Part shown: piece by piece, positions 20,383-29,455 of the stretch
Numbering within the stretch: the first letter of the stretch is position 1
Layout of the letters: each line of letters starts with the position of its first letter
Assembly: GCA_004335835.1 (NCBI GenBank)
Contig: RWJK01001635.1
Span: forward strand, 172,332 to 210,712
DNA length: 38,381 nucleotides
Reading direction: 5' to 3'
Source of the DNA: Scenedesmus sp. ARA3
Lineage: Eukaryota > Chlorophyta > Chlorophyceae > Sphaeropleales > Scenedesmaceae
Translations under genes and position numbers: made by a program
The notes under the pieces: generated by a model
The model's input: only the letters and a program-made list of their open reading frames with translations
Told to the model about the DNA's origin: nothing
Databases searched by the model: none

Positions 20383-21687
20383 TGGGGGTTGCATATATGT
20401 GATGTGTGCACTGGCCGCAGCTCTGACGTATGTTGCGTGCACAGCGATGCGGTGTGTGATGCGCATCATGATTCAGTGACTAGGCCATGACAGAGCAACA
20501 CACTGGCTTGCATCAGTGTGTTGTCTGCTGCTAAGAATCAACCCAAGCTACGCTGCCGCAGCTGCCGATGCTCCTGCTCCTGCTGCCACAGCTGCCACTG
20601 CTCCTGCTACTGCTGCTGCAGCTGCAGCTGTTCGTCGTGCTGAAGGCGCATGCCCTTCCCAACGCACTGCTTGCTGGAACTGCACCAAACAGTAGACTGC
20701 TAACTGAACGTGACATGCTGCTGATGTAGCATCTCTGCATATGATCTGGCCACAAAACTTGATGCTGCTGTGCTCTATCATAATGTGAGCATTGCAGCTG
20801 TTCGTCATCGCTGCTTGCTGTTTCTGGGCTAGTGCCAGACGAGCAAAAAACAATGACCGCCAACCACTCTTGTACACCTGAGAACACCGCATGTTACCGT
20901 TGAGCAGCTGCAACACTGGACCTCGACAGTGCCTAATGCGGTGTAGCACGCTCACTGCTGCATATGCCTGCTTCTGCATTTACTCACATCTTGTCAGCAA
21001 GCGCTCCCACAAAGGTCCCCACTATCATGGAGGATCCAAACCCTGCAATGAACAGCTGCCCGATCTGTGCTGGGCTGTAACCATACTTCTCGTACAGGGC
21101 ATAAACGTATGGCCCCTGCAGCCAGTCTCCAACTGCAAATGCAACAACAGCAAAAAAGCGGGGAGTCGCACAACGCAGCCTGGTGTTTGCCTGCTGTCTG
21201 CATGAGCAGCGCATTGGTGCTGCGTGCTGCAGGAGCCTGCAGCTGAAGCTAAAACGTTTGGTTAGACATTTGAAAGCTACTCAGCGTTATTGCTGTTCTG
21301 CTGGACAACTTCGTATTGATGCTGGCTGATCGTGCTGCTGCTGCAGTGCTGCTGTTGTCAAGCTCCGCTTTGGCCTGCTTTACAGGCTGACGTATCCCTC
21401 CAAAACATGCATCAATAGTTTAATAGACATGATCGAGTCTAATACGTGTCACATGGGCGCTGGATGCGAGAAGCAGCATCGTCCATGGCCCCTGCGGACC
21501 ATGGTCCCAGCTGCCAACTGACTGTTCACTCACGCATCTGCAGACAATACACTAGTAGATAGTTGTTCCGGAATGCCCGAGACGCTGGCGTGTCTTCAAC
21601 CAGGCTTCCCACGCCCTGATTCCATACTAGCCCAGTTACAGGGAGACATAGGGCATAAAATACAACCCAGTAAAATAGATCCTCCAT
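16068..21687 (-). CDS. MOT2: MoT2-type molybdate transporter, MFS superfamily (MFSD5 family)
   Basis: Membrane carrier of the major facilitator superfamily; Chlamydomonas MoT2 and human MFSD5 take up molybdate. Exons on the minus strand: 21687-21534, 21132-20988, 20348-20167, 19110-18856, 17996-17829, 17476-17363, 16948-16752, 16241-16068; 1389 nt, 462 residues, close to the usual 450. It starts MEDLFYWVVFYALC, matching the family N-terminus, and exon 1 is under 60 codons. Signature parts: FRNNYLLVY, DWLQGPYVYALY (54-65), GFGSSMIVGTFVGALADK ending at residue 99 with the following GRR (MFS loop motif), SAFESWLVAEHF, GGMQSLFEASMYSFVFLWT, GKLQLLAFCVFEVCVGIFWP and RIPLN. About 12 membrane segments are expected. 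The tail is acidic (STDDDISEE). Introns 1 and 3-7 contain exon echoes, and the 50-N gap lies in intron 4. Substrate is by family, not shown. Confidence 0.9.
16320..16494 (-). repeat. Two acceptor-type echoes of transporter exon 8
   Basis: 16437-16494 and 16320-16372 copy the acceptor and start of exon 8 (coding VEAVPLWCMFGL). The farther copy is closer in sequence. In the nearer one VEAVPLW has become VNALPFW. The intact exon starts at 16241. Confidence 0.86.
16634..16695 (-). repeat. Donor-type echo of transporter exon 7
   Basis: Copies the last 60 bases of exon 7 (coding IFRIPLNAFVCIVLGN) with its GTGAGT donor; one short in-frame deletion or shift near CGCATCGTG. The intact exon ends at 16752. 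Confidence 0.88.
17118..17192 (-). repeat. Donor-type echo of transporter exon 6
   Basis: Copies the end of exon 6 (GCAGCCATGGTGGT, CAACCC.GTAAAAGACCC) with a donor GTGAGTGA and adjoining intron bases. The intact exon ends at 17363. Confidence 0.88.
17480..17517 (-). repeat. (CTG)n on the sense strand before transporter exon 6
   Basis: About 12 CAG units on the plus strand, so CTG on the gene strand, ending in CTGCAG exactly at the exon 6 acceptor (17476). Confidence 0.9.
17697..17785 (-). repeat. Donor-type echo of transporter exon 5
   Basis: Copies the second half of exon 5 (coding MSPNKEA...MTACMAGSFLAG) with the donor GTGCGT. The intact exon ends at 17829. Confidence 0.9.
17944..18690 (-). 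repeat. Tandem array of exon 5 acceptor-type echoes, about 120 bp period
   Basis: Seven copies of the exon 5 start (ACCCCGCAATTGCGCTGCTG...CAGTCGCTGTTTGAGGC). On the minus strand they run from a decayed one at 18690-18650, through 18590-18537 and four close copies beginning GCCTCAAACAG on the plus strand at 18423, 18303, 18180 and 18063, to the intact exon at 17996. Steps of 120, 123 and 117 bases are all multiples of three; they differ mainly in CTG number. The units remain open in frame, so exon 4 through the array is one open frame of about 1.1 kb if the intron is retained. Confidence 0.92.
18013..18062. other. 50-N assembly gap inside the tandem array
   Basis: Fifty N in a row between two near-identical array units. 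The round number suggests a placeholder, so the true number of units is unknown. Confidence 0.98.
19249..19466 (-). repeat. Acceptor-type echoes of transporter exon 4
   Basis: 19249-19373 copies the acceptor and first 120 bases of exon 4 (CTGCCTGCAG|AGCAAGC, GGCTTCTTTGGAGACTTCCT, AAGATGCAGCTGGGCCGCGTG). About 19400-19466 is an older, decayed copy of the middle (GGTCTCATAGGCATTCTGTG). The intact exon starts at 19110. Confidence 0.87.
19707..19740 (-). repeat. (CTG)n on the sense strand in transporter intron 3
   Basis: About 11 CAG units on the plus strand, inside intron 3 between the exon 3 and exon 4 echoes. It may have marked a former acceptor. Confidence 0.8.
19913..20090 (-). repeat. Two donor-type echoes of transporter exon 3
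   Basis: 20028-20085 and 19918-19968 copy the end of exon 3 (GAGAGCTGGCTG...GCTTCTCGG) with GTGCGT or GTGCGC donors. The first keeps more of the exon (TTTACTCTGCCTTTG, which contains a TAA in another frame). The intact exon ends at 20167. Confidence 0.88.
20352..20381 (-). repeat. (CTG)10 on the sense strand before transporter exon 3
   Basis: Ten CAG units on the plus strand, directly before the exon 3 acceptor (20348). Confidence 0.9.
21483..21526 (-). repeat. Acceptor-type echo of transporter exon 2
   Basis: TCAG|TTGGCAGCTGGG...GCAGGGGCCATGG resembles the exon 2 start GCAG|TTGGAGACTGGCTGCAGGGGCC. It lies only a few bases after the exon 1 donor. Confidence 0.65.
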
Positions 21688-22780
21688 TTATGATATTTTG
21701 CACAAAGCTTTGCCTGCCTCGAGCAAAGCAGGAACAGCAACTGACACAACAGCTCACGATCAAGCACGCAACGCGTTGGAAGCACACCGTGACCTTGTCA
21801 GTTCAAAACACTTTTGATCACGTCGACACGGTTGCTGCCACTGAGGAGCACGTCAGTGTCTGAACAAACAGTGTTACTCCTGGAACCTAAGACCTAGCCT
21901 TGACCGACGCCCACGCACGGTAATAAAATTGGTACAACGTGCAAGCAGGCCAATCATTGCAGGTCGATCATTGCATGCAACATAATGCGTACTCACATAG
22001 CAAGAAGGGCCCCCCCAAGACCAGCATGGCTACTTCAACTTCAATGTTGTGGTGCTGCTGCTCCTCCTACTTGTTCTAGTCTCACCTGCATTCAAAACAA
22101 ATCTTGGTCAGTGCCGCCCTCAGTAGCCACGATGGTCTGGGGGGCAACGGCACTGACGGCCTTCTGGTCCTTTGTAGTCAGAGGTAGTCCTGGTGCTGTG
22201 TTGTCAGCCTCCCTTCGGTCGACTTTCGGGACTCAGGGGGAGTTAGTGACAAAAATGACCGAAAGAACAAACAAAAGCGAAGTTATGCGAAATCAACAGC
22301 AGCTAAAACCGAAACCAAGTACCGTAAAGCGTAAATGACTTGATTACAAGCCGAACGAGAGCGGTCCGGACCAGTGAGTGGCCTTGCAGGCATTGCAGCA
22401 GAGCGTGCTCTCGCCTGTGCTGCTGCAGTTTTAATATGTGCCTGGTCGTCTTACAACTGCCATCATTGCTGCCAAGTGCGCGTGCACGACGACCGCAATT
22501 CGTCTATCACTAACGTACCTGCATAAATACGATCATACAAGAATACTTTATTGAGTAAATGTGCTGTAGTCTGCGCCTGATCACATCAGCCTCGTAACAG
22601 GGTTTGAACGTTGTCACTCTCTCTTACAAACGCTGGAGAAGATGTCAGCGGCTAGAGTACACCGAAAGGTTTTTCATAGGTATTGATCGCTATTTCCTCC
22701 ATCGTTTGGCTCTCCTGCAAAGGCAAAGTGGAGGGACAGCAGCACATTGGACAGCCCAAACAACTCGTCTGGGAGCGACC
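21688..22780. other. Divergent intergenic region between MOT2 and the helical-repeat gene
   Basis: About 1.1 kb between two divergent start codons. No conserved protein is visible; the longest frames (for example 21985-22338 plus) lack motifs. It probably carries both promoters. ATACTATATATG near 22820 is inside the downstream first exon and is not used here as a TATA box. Confidence 0.5.
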
Positions 22781-25700
22781 ATGGACGCGTCTGTGAATGG
22801 TGCCTTAGGCACAAACCGAGATACTATATATGAACTGTTAGAATTCGGCTTTGCAGGTGATTGTCATGCCTGAATGTTCAACGGAGGCAGCGTCAGCTCC
22901 ACATGGGTGCTGGTGGCCACTCAGCGTTAGGATGGCTGTCCACAACTGCATGATTTGTTGCTCGCCTGCATCTATGCTGTTTGCAGCCGGTGCTTGGAGC
23001 TTGCTGGACGCCTGCCGCATGTGCGCCAGCAGCAAGCTGCTGCGCTCTGCCTGGATGCAGCTGCTGCGCACACAGCCCTCCCCTCATTGGCTGCTGGCAG
23101 CCGCTGCAGAAGCAGCACAGGCCCAGACACCTCAGCTGCAGGAAAGGGCTGTTGCCATGGTGACCTGGCTGCTGCTGAAGCTGCCTGAAGCAGGGCTTGC
23201 GCAGCACCCCAGCGTTCCTGCAGGACTGCTGGCCATCCCACGCATGCCCCTCAGGCTGGCACAGGTGCTCAGCAGCAGCGGCGTGCGCATGCCCTACGCA
23301 GCTATCGGTGCAGCAGCGCGGGCTCGTGGGGAAGGTGAGGCAGCCCTTTTGATTTCCTGGACATGGCCGGCTGCGCTGCTTGCAGTGCTGCTGTATTGGG
23401 CGCTTGCAGGAACACTTGCAGGAATGCTTGCAGGAACAGCTGTTGTTGAGTCAGCATCGACTTTCTGGCAGCTGCAGCTGGTGTAGCATAAACGTGCAGA
23501 TCTGCTATAGCTAGCCTTTCCTGCAAGCACCATATTGGAATCAATGTGTATTTACCGCATGCCCAGCTCATCAGACTGTGCCGCGTGTGTTGCCATGTTT
23601 CCTGCAGGCGTGGAGGTGTGGATAGAAGCACAGCAGCATCTTGCCGGCGGCGCAAGTGATGTTCCAGCTGTTGCCAGGGCTGTGTGTGAGGGGATCACAC
23701 CAGAAGGTGCTGTCATTCAGGTGAGATTGAAACCATTTGTATGTAATTCGCTCTGTATATTCATGGTAGCTCCACATCATAACAGCTTGCTGCGGGACCA
23801 AACCAGCCTAGCCATGACAGGTGACAAAAGTTTGCATATTTACCACCGCACAGTGTGCATGGCAGCGCTGCAGCCTGTATGGTCAGACTCTACCTTTGCT
23901 GCATCTTGCTGCTCCACATTTGCAGCGCAGATGTGCATCGGTCATGTAGAGGAACTCCCCTGCAGACAGCCACAGTAATGTATGGCTCACGATGCACTTC
24001 TGTACCGGCTGCAGCCTCACACCTTCTCCATTGTACGCATCTCGTTTGCTCTGCTGTGTGTTATTATCGACTGCAGGGTCAAGATCTGTACGACCTGCTG
24101 CACCTCGCCTTCAACAGCAGCAGCCCAGCTGCCGCAACGGCAGCAGTAGGACTTGCGCTGCACCTGCCACAAGCAGATGCAGACCAAGCAGCTGACCTGC
24201 CTGCTGACCTACCCATGGATGAGGCCCTAGCACTACTGCAGACAGCAGTAGAGCGCCACAGCCCAAACAAGCCAGATGTGCTGCCTGAGATGGTAGGATA
24301 TTTAGAGATCTATGACAACCTGGCAGTAGTGCAGCTGCTGCCAGTGCTGCTGCGGGCAATGGAGCTTGATGCGGGTGTGCCGCTTGCAGCAAGAGAGCCA
24401 GATCCATACCTGCCTGAGCTGCGGCTGTGGCACCTCAGCACACTGACTGTGTTTGAGGAACTGCCCCCAGACGCAGCGGCAGGGCTGCTAGCGACAGCTT
24501 TGAAGGCTGGCGACAAGCGCAGCGTGGCCCTGCTGTGGAACAGCGTCTCAGCTATCACAGCCATAGAGCCTGCAAGGCTGGCCGAGCTGCTGCAAGTAGC
24601 AGCAGCGGCAGGAGATGTGTTCAGCCTGCGCCTGCTGGCCAGGTGCCCTGCGTTCCATGAAGTGACGGCAGCTGCTCTGGAAGCTGCCATGATGCCAGCT
24701 GTCAAGGCAGGGCATGAAAGCTGTGTGAGCGTCTTGCTCAATTCCAAAGCAGCAGCACCGCCCATAGCATCACAGATAGGAGCAGGCTATTGGCTGCTGC
24801 ATGGGCTGCTGCTCGCAGCAGTGCAAGCAGATCGCCCCAGCATGGTGACATACCTGGTAGACAGATCGGTGGTTGGTGTCAAGTGGCACGCGCTGATGCC
24901 GCTGCTGCAGGCAGCGCTGCAGCACTCCCCTGCTAGCTTCATGTGCCTGTTCGAGGAGCCAGCAGCAGCTAAAATAGGGGCAAAAGAGCTGGGGCAGCTG
25001 CTGCGGACGGCAGCACGGTGGTTCAGGCATGGCATTGTCTACGAGGTGCTGAACTGGCACAGGGCTTGGGGCAGTGTCAGCCCAGAAAATAAGCTGGTGG
25101 GTCTGCTGCAGCTCGCGCTGCAGCAGGGCGCTAACTGCCGGCCATTCTGCGTGCACCCGTGTGCTGCAGCAGTAGATGTGGAGGTGGCGTGGCTGCTGCT
25201 GCACTTTGCAGTAGTGACAGATCAGCGCAGCAACCTGGAGGCACTGCTGCTGCTGCCGGCAGCTGCACAGCTTAGCAAGGAGAGGCTGGTGCAGCTGATG
25301 ATGGTGGCAGTGCAGGGGGCAGACGGCCCTGCAAGCCTGGCAAACCTGTCTAGAGCCGCAGTGCCTGCTGCTGCTGCTGCAGGAGCAGCAAGCACGCTAG
25401 CAAGCAGTTGCAGCAGCGCAGTACCCAGGCAGCAGCAGTTTGTGTTCCGCAACGACAGCACACCAGCTGCATCCACAGAAGCAGCAGCAGCGTCAGGGCC
25501 TGCTGCAGCAAGCAGCAGCGGCAACACAGCGGCCACAAGCGGTGGTGCAGCTGCAGCTGATGGCCATTCTGCCTTAGACGGCGCAGATATGGGTGATGGC
25601 TTGACACGCCCACTGCGGAAGCTCGGCCTGTCAAGTGGCGCAGCAGCAAGCAGTGGCGGCCTGCCTGTGCTGTGTCAGTGGGATGCAGCAGCAAGCATTG

Positions 25701-26458
25701 GCGCTGATGGCGTGCAGCAGCTGCTGCAGGCAGCTGCCAAGCGTGCAGTCAAAGCAGCTTTGGATGTTGCTACAGGGACGCAGCCAGACTTCATTGCAGT
25801 GCAGCAGCTGTGCTGCAGCAAGGCAGCAGCCGGCATCAGCTTAGCAGCAGAGCTGAAGCCTTTGCTGGAGGTAGTGCTGAGTCATCATGATGCTGTTGGT
25901 GTGGAGAAGCTGCTGAGGCACTGCCCTGCTGCTGCAGCCATGGATGCAGCGATGCTTGGGGAGTTGCTGCACCACACACTCAGCAACGCGCGTGTGCGAA
26001 ACAGCGATTGGCAGTGCATGTGCAGCAGCATGGACTTTCCGTCCTGGGCAGAGCTGGTGAAGATAGCAGGGCTCAGTGAGGAGCAGCAGCAGGGGCTGCA
26101 GCAGGCTGCAGCATGGCTGGATGGCAGATCAGGGTCACTGCAGGGCTTCGCAGTGGCTTTAATGAAGCTTCCAATCCAGCAGCGCGACGGCGTGCTTGCA
26201 GCTCAGATTTGCAGCACCACTGGCATTGGCAAATCGCCAGCAGGCTTGAGCAGCAGCGACATGCAGGCATTGCTGGTGGCAGCTGCTGCAGTAGCTGCCC
26301 AGCAACCTCCTGTTGCAAAAAATGCAGTAGCAGCAGCAGGGGCACTGGGCGCAGCTGCAGGCACTGGCGGCAATTCAGGGGCAGCTGCAGCAGCTGAGAA
26401 GCCAGGCAGCAAGGCAGGCAGGCGGTACAAGAAGGCCTGCAGGCGCCGCAAGGCCTGA
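22781..26458 (+). CDS. Unknown helical-repeat protein, ankyrin-like spacing
   Basis: I do not recognise a named family. Exons: 22781-22856, 22987-23334, 23608-23720, 24077-26458; 2919 nt, 972 residues, all joints in phase. Exon 1 is the least certain. From about residue 316 a pattern close to LLxxAxxxGxxxSVxxLL recurs at about 316, 350, 384, 424 and 460, that is every 34-40 residues. This suggests an alpha-solenoid of degenerate ankyrin-like repeats without the classical TPLH turn. An Ala/Ser/Gly-rich linker follows at about 600-690, then another helical block. The C-terminus is very basic (GRRYKKACRRRKA), which could be a nuclear signal or RNA contact. There is no membrane segment or signal peptide. 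The next gene downstream on the same strand is a BTB-type protein; proteins with repeats and BTB domains are common in green algae, but a link is only a guess. No exon echoes are seen in this gene. Confidence 0.75.
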
Positions 26459-26645
26459 GACTGTGCCAGGGGCACTTGTGTGTGGCTCCAGGTTTTACGG
26501 AATCTTCAGGGAAAACCATGCACTTGGCTTGGACACCAATGGCGATTCAAGTATTTGACACGATAGCAGGGGTGCGGCTGAGACAGTGCCTGGGCAATTG
26601 CCGGTGGTGCAGCTGTTACAACACCTCCTTTGCAGGACTTGCAAG

Positions 26646-26650
26646 TGTAA
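26646..26650 (+). terminator. TGTAA polyadenylation motif, helical-repeat gene
   Basis: TGTAA lies 188 bases after the stop codon at 26456-26458. Confidence 0.6.
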
Positions 26651-27956
26651 AATGAGATGGATTCGAAAGACAGAAATAAATTGCCATGATCACACATGGT
26701 AACGGCCTGTAGTGGTGGCCGATTGATTGGTATTGGTTGCATCAGTAGACTGCATGAACATGGCATTCGTAAGCATCATCTTTGTAGTGTCAACATTCTT
26801 GCCATTCTAGTGATTTCAGCATTGTCGTCAGTTCACGCCCCACTGGAGCGGAAGCAGTCACAATGCTCCATTGTGTGTTACTGCTGTGATTGGTGCAGCA
26901 GCGCATCAGCACACTGGGGCACCTGGCGTCACGCAGTGCTGCAAGCCCACAAAATGAGAGTGTGTTGATGTGATGCATGGTAAGAAGGTGGTGGTGAGGG
27001 CAGAGTTCAGGTATCATTGCCCTACAGTCACTTTTGATGCACTGCCTGTCCTGCAAGCAGTCGGAACCTCAACAAAGATGCTTTGAAAAGCGGGCGTAGA
27101 TCATGCACATGTACATCAATCCTTGTGTCTCAATGCTAGAAAGTGGTGGCGTATGCCGCGTGTGTTACCAGAGTAACCCCTCTCTCTCTCTCTGGTGGGC
27201 ATTTGTCAATTGAAGCGCCGGTGCCCTTGCAGTGCACTGTGCTGCTGCACAGTACGTTTTCAACAGTCACTGCTCCAGTGATCCAGGGAGCAATCACAGC
27301 CTGTGCAGCGCATCTGCTGCCGATCCACCGTAGCCTGGTGACCGCAAAGTATATGCAGGTGACAACATGTTGCTGGGGTGGACAGCACGTGCTGCACTTG
27401 ATGACCCGTTGCGGAAGAGTTTGCCGGTGTACAGTTGACAGCTGACGCACAGGAAGCAAACCCTCCTGACATGTAACTTTCCTCTTCTCACACATAGCCA
27501 ACTGTCCTGCGCCGTTGGCTTGCAACTTATGGTGATGCCACAGGCTTGAAACGATGACACGCATGTCACTGCCAGTCTTGGATGTCACTATGGCTTGATG
27601 GGTAGCATGATGACGATGACACGCATGTCACTGCCAGTGTTAGTTGCATCTGCTTAGTACCGCCCCAACAGCATACCTCGCAGCTGAGGATGATGAGTGC
27701 CACAGGAAGTGGGTAGGCATTAGTGCAATGCGTAGCACAAGCTTGTAATACAGCACGAATAGCGGCTATAGCTTCCCGGGCTGATGCTACAGCCTGACTG
27801 TAACAGGCACAGCCGGTTGTTCCGGGACCGGGCGTGGCGGTATTACCTGCTTGCAGCAGGCCTTGTACTTCTTGCTTCATCAGTAACTCAAGCACGCACT
27901 GCATGCGTTTGTCGTTCACACCGATCGACATAGTCGCTGAAGCGCAGCCTGACGCA
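26651..27956. other. Intergenic region, no gene recognised
   Basis: About 1.3 kb. A 150-codon minus-strand frame (27136-27588) has no motif and unconvincing composition. There is a CT microsatellite at 27179-27194 and a direct repeat at 27553-27640. The last part should hold the promoter of the BTB-like gene. Confidence 0.5.
27553..27640. repeat. Direct repeat of about 26 bp
   Basis: ACGATGACACGCATGTCACT followed by GCCAGT occurs at about 27553 and again at about 27613, 60 bases apart. Each copy contains the near-palindrome GACACGCATGTC. Confidence 0.85.
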
Positions 27957-28924
27957 ATGGCCACCAAGTCTGAAAGCTCCACGCTAGAGGCACTGCTCGC
28001 TGCTAGAAGTGATGTGACGCTGGTGTTCAGCGAGGATTACTCTGTGCCTGCCCATTCCTTGATACTGAGGCAGTGGTCCGGCGTGCTAGGCAGCCTGCTA
28101 GACAGCTGTGGCAACAGCAGCACCGGCAGTTGCAGCGATGCAGCTGACATCAGCATCCCCATAGAAGGCACCAGCAAGGAAGACTGGCTGACTGTTATGG
28201 CCTTTTTGTACCCTGTGGTACCCCAGCCAGTTGTGTCATGGGACAACCTGCAGGTGAGGCCAGGCACATGGTTGCTGTACTGCAACAGAGGTTCATGCAA
28301 GTTTGCCTGTGCTAAAACAATGCTGAACGCCTGCATGATGGATGATGCATCACCATGAATGTTGCAAAGGCCGTACTAAGATTCAAGACATATCAACAAA
28401 ACAATCTTGCTATGTATTGCCGTTCCTCGCCGCCGCAGGTGCTGCTGACTGTGTGCAACAAGTATGACATGCCAGCCCTGCTGTCTAGGGTCGGAATCTT
28501 CCTGCAAGCCAACAAGCAGCAGCTCAACGGCGACCCTGAAAGCCAGCACTTTGCATGGAAGTGGATCACTCTGGCAGACAAAGCAGGCCTGGCAGAGCTA
28601 GCGCAGGCCTGCATCAGCAGCTACTTCAGCAGCGCAGCGGCTGCTGCTGTGATGGGCAGCTGCAATAAAGAAATACTGGCAGGCCTGTCGCCTGCTACTT
28701 GCTGCCACCTGCTAGCGGCGCTAGCGCAGCACAGAAGCGCTGCCATGCAGCCGGGCATGGTGTACTGTAGCACATGCAGAGGCGCCAGGCTGATGCGTGC
28801 CGTTAGACTAGGCCCCGGAATGACCCCGGTAGCAGCTTTTGGCACACCTGCAGGGGCAGCTGTCCCTGGAGCAATGCTGCGCTGCCAGACGTGCCAGCAG
28901 AACACAACATTCAACTTGATTTGA
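27957..28924 (+). CDS. BTB/POZ-like protein with C-terminal CxxC pairs
   Basis: Likely protein-interaction adaptor, possibly for a cullin-3 ubiquitin ligase as is common for BTB proteins. Two exons, 27957-28253 and 28439-28924, phase 0, 260 residues. The first 100 residues follow a BTB pattern: SDVTLVFSED...VPAHSLILRQWSGVLGSLL, then ISIPIEGTSKEDWLTVMAFLYP. Exon 2 continues with LLTVCNKYDMPALLSR, the usual next helix, then a short BACK-like helical part. The C-terminus has two CxxC pairs, C209/C212 and C248/C251, spaced like a small zinc ribbon. An in-frame ATG further upstream (27834) would add 41 residues, but the BTB fold starts right after 27957, so I use the later start. The BTB call is fairly good; the zinc site and the ligase role are inference. 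No exon echoes. Confidence 0.8.
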
Positions 28925-28954
28925 TGACGATAAAAATACAGTGAAGCTTAACTT

Positions 28955-28959
28955 TGTAA
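28955..28959 (+). terminator. TGTAA motif after the BTB-like gene
   Basis: TGTAA 31 bases after the stop. This is close for a poly(A) signal but is the nearest one. Confidence 0.4.
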
Positions 28960-29405
28960 GCACACCCCCTACCGTGGTTGGGCGTCGGTTGGGCATCATG
29001 CTCCGAGCAGCGGTGACTGCTGTGCCTGCATGCTCAGCCCACTCAGAGCGCCAGGAGCCCTAGGGCGGGGGGCTTCTGGACCAGCATTGCTTGAAGGTGC
29101 GCAGCTATGCTTTTACCATGCTTAAAATCGTCTTATGTACATGGTGCCATGGAGACAAGTGCAGCATGCCGGCTTGGAAGGCATGGAGACAAGCATTCAC
29201 AGCTGGTCATCATCACAGCAAGCTGGACTTCAACTTGAAGTTGTGATGAGCACAGCCTCAGGCTGGACTTCAACTTGAAGTTGTGATGAGCACAGCCTCA
29301 GGCTGAGTCAGGCTAACCTAGGCAGCTGTAGCCAACCGAGTGGCGAGTGGGGTGCAGCGCTGACGGTGTTGTTGCTATGGTTTGATTGCATCAGCAGTTA
29401 GGGAT
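28960..29405. other. Convergent intergenic region with 40-bp tandem repeat
   Basis: Lies between the 3' ends of the BTB-like gene and the minus-strand transporter. No gene seen. It contains CATGGAGACAAG twice (about 29148 and 29181) and the repeat listed next. Confidence 0.5.
29222..29301. repeat. Two perfect tandem copies of a 40-bp unit with a palindrome
   Basis: The unit starting GCTGGACTTCAACTTGAAGT occurs at 29222-29261 and 29262-29301. Its core CTTCAACTTGAAG is a near-perfect inverted repeat (CTTCAA/TTGAAG around C). Confidence 0.92.
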
Positions 29406-29410
29406 GTTAC
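29406..29410 (-). terminator. TGTAA polyadenylation motif, TPT-type transporter
   Basis: TTACA on the plus strand is TGTAA on the gene strand, 45 bases after the stop at 29456. Confidence 0.55.
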
Positions 29411-29455
29411 AAACTTGGTGCACCAACATTTACCACACAGTGTAAAACCAACGTA

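Noticed and set aside
27136..27588. 150-codon minus-strand open frame as a gene
   Set aside because: No motif, no plausible splice partners, and a composition like the surrounding non-coding sequence.
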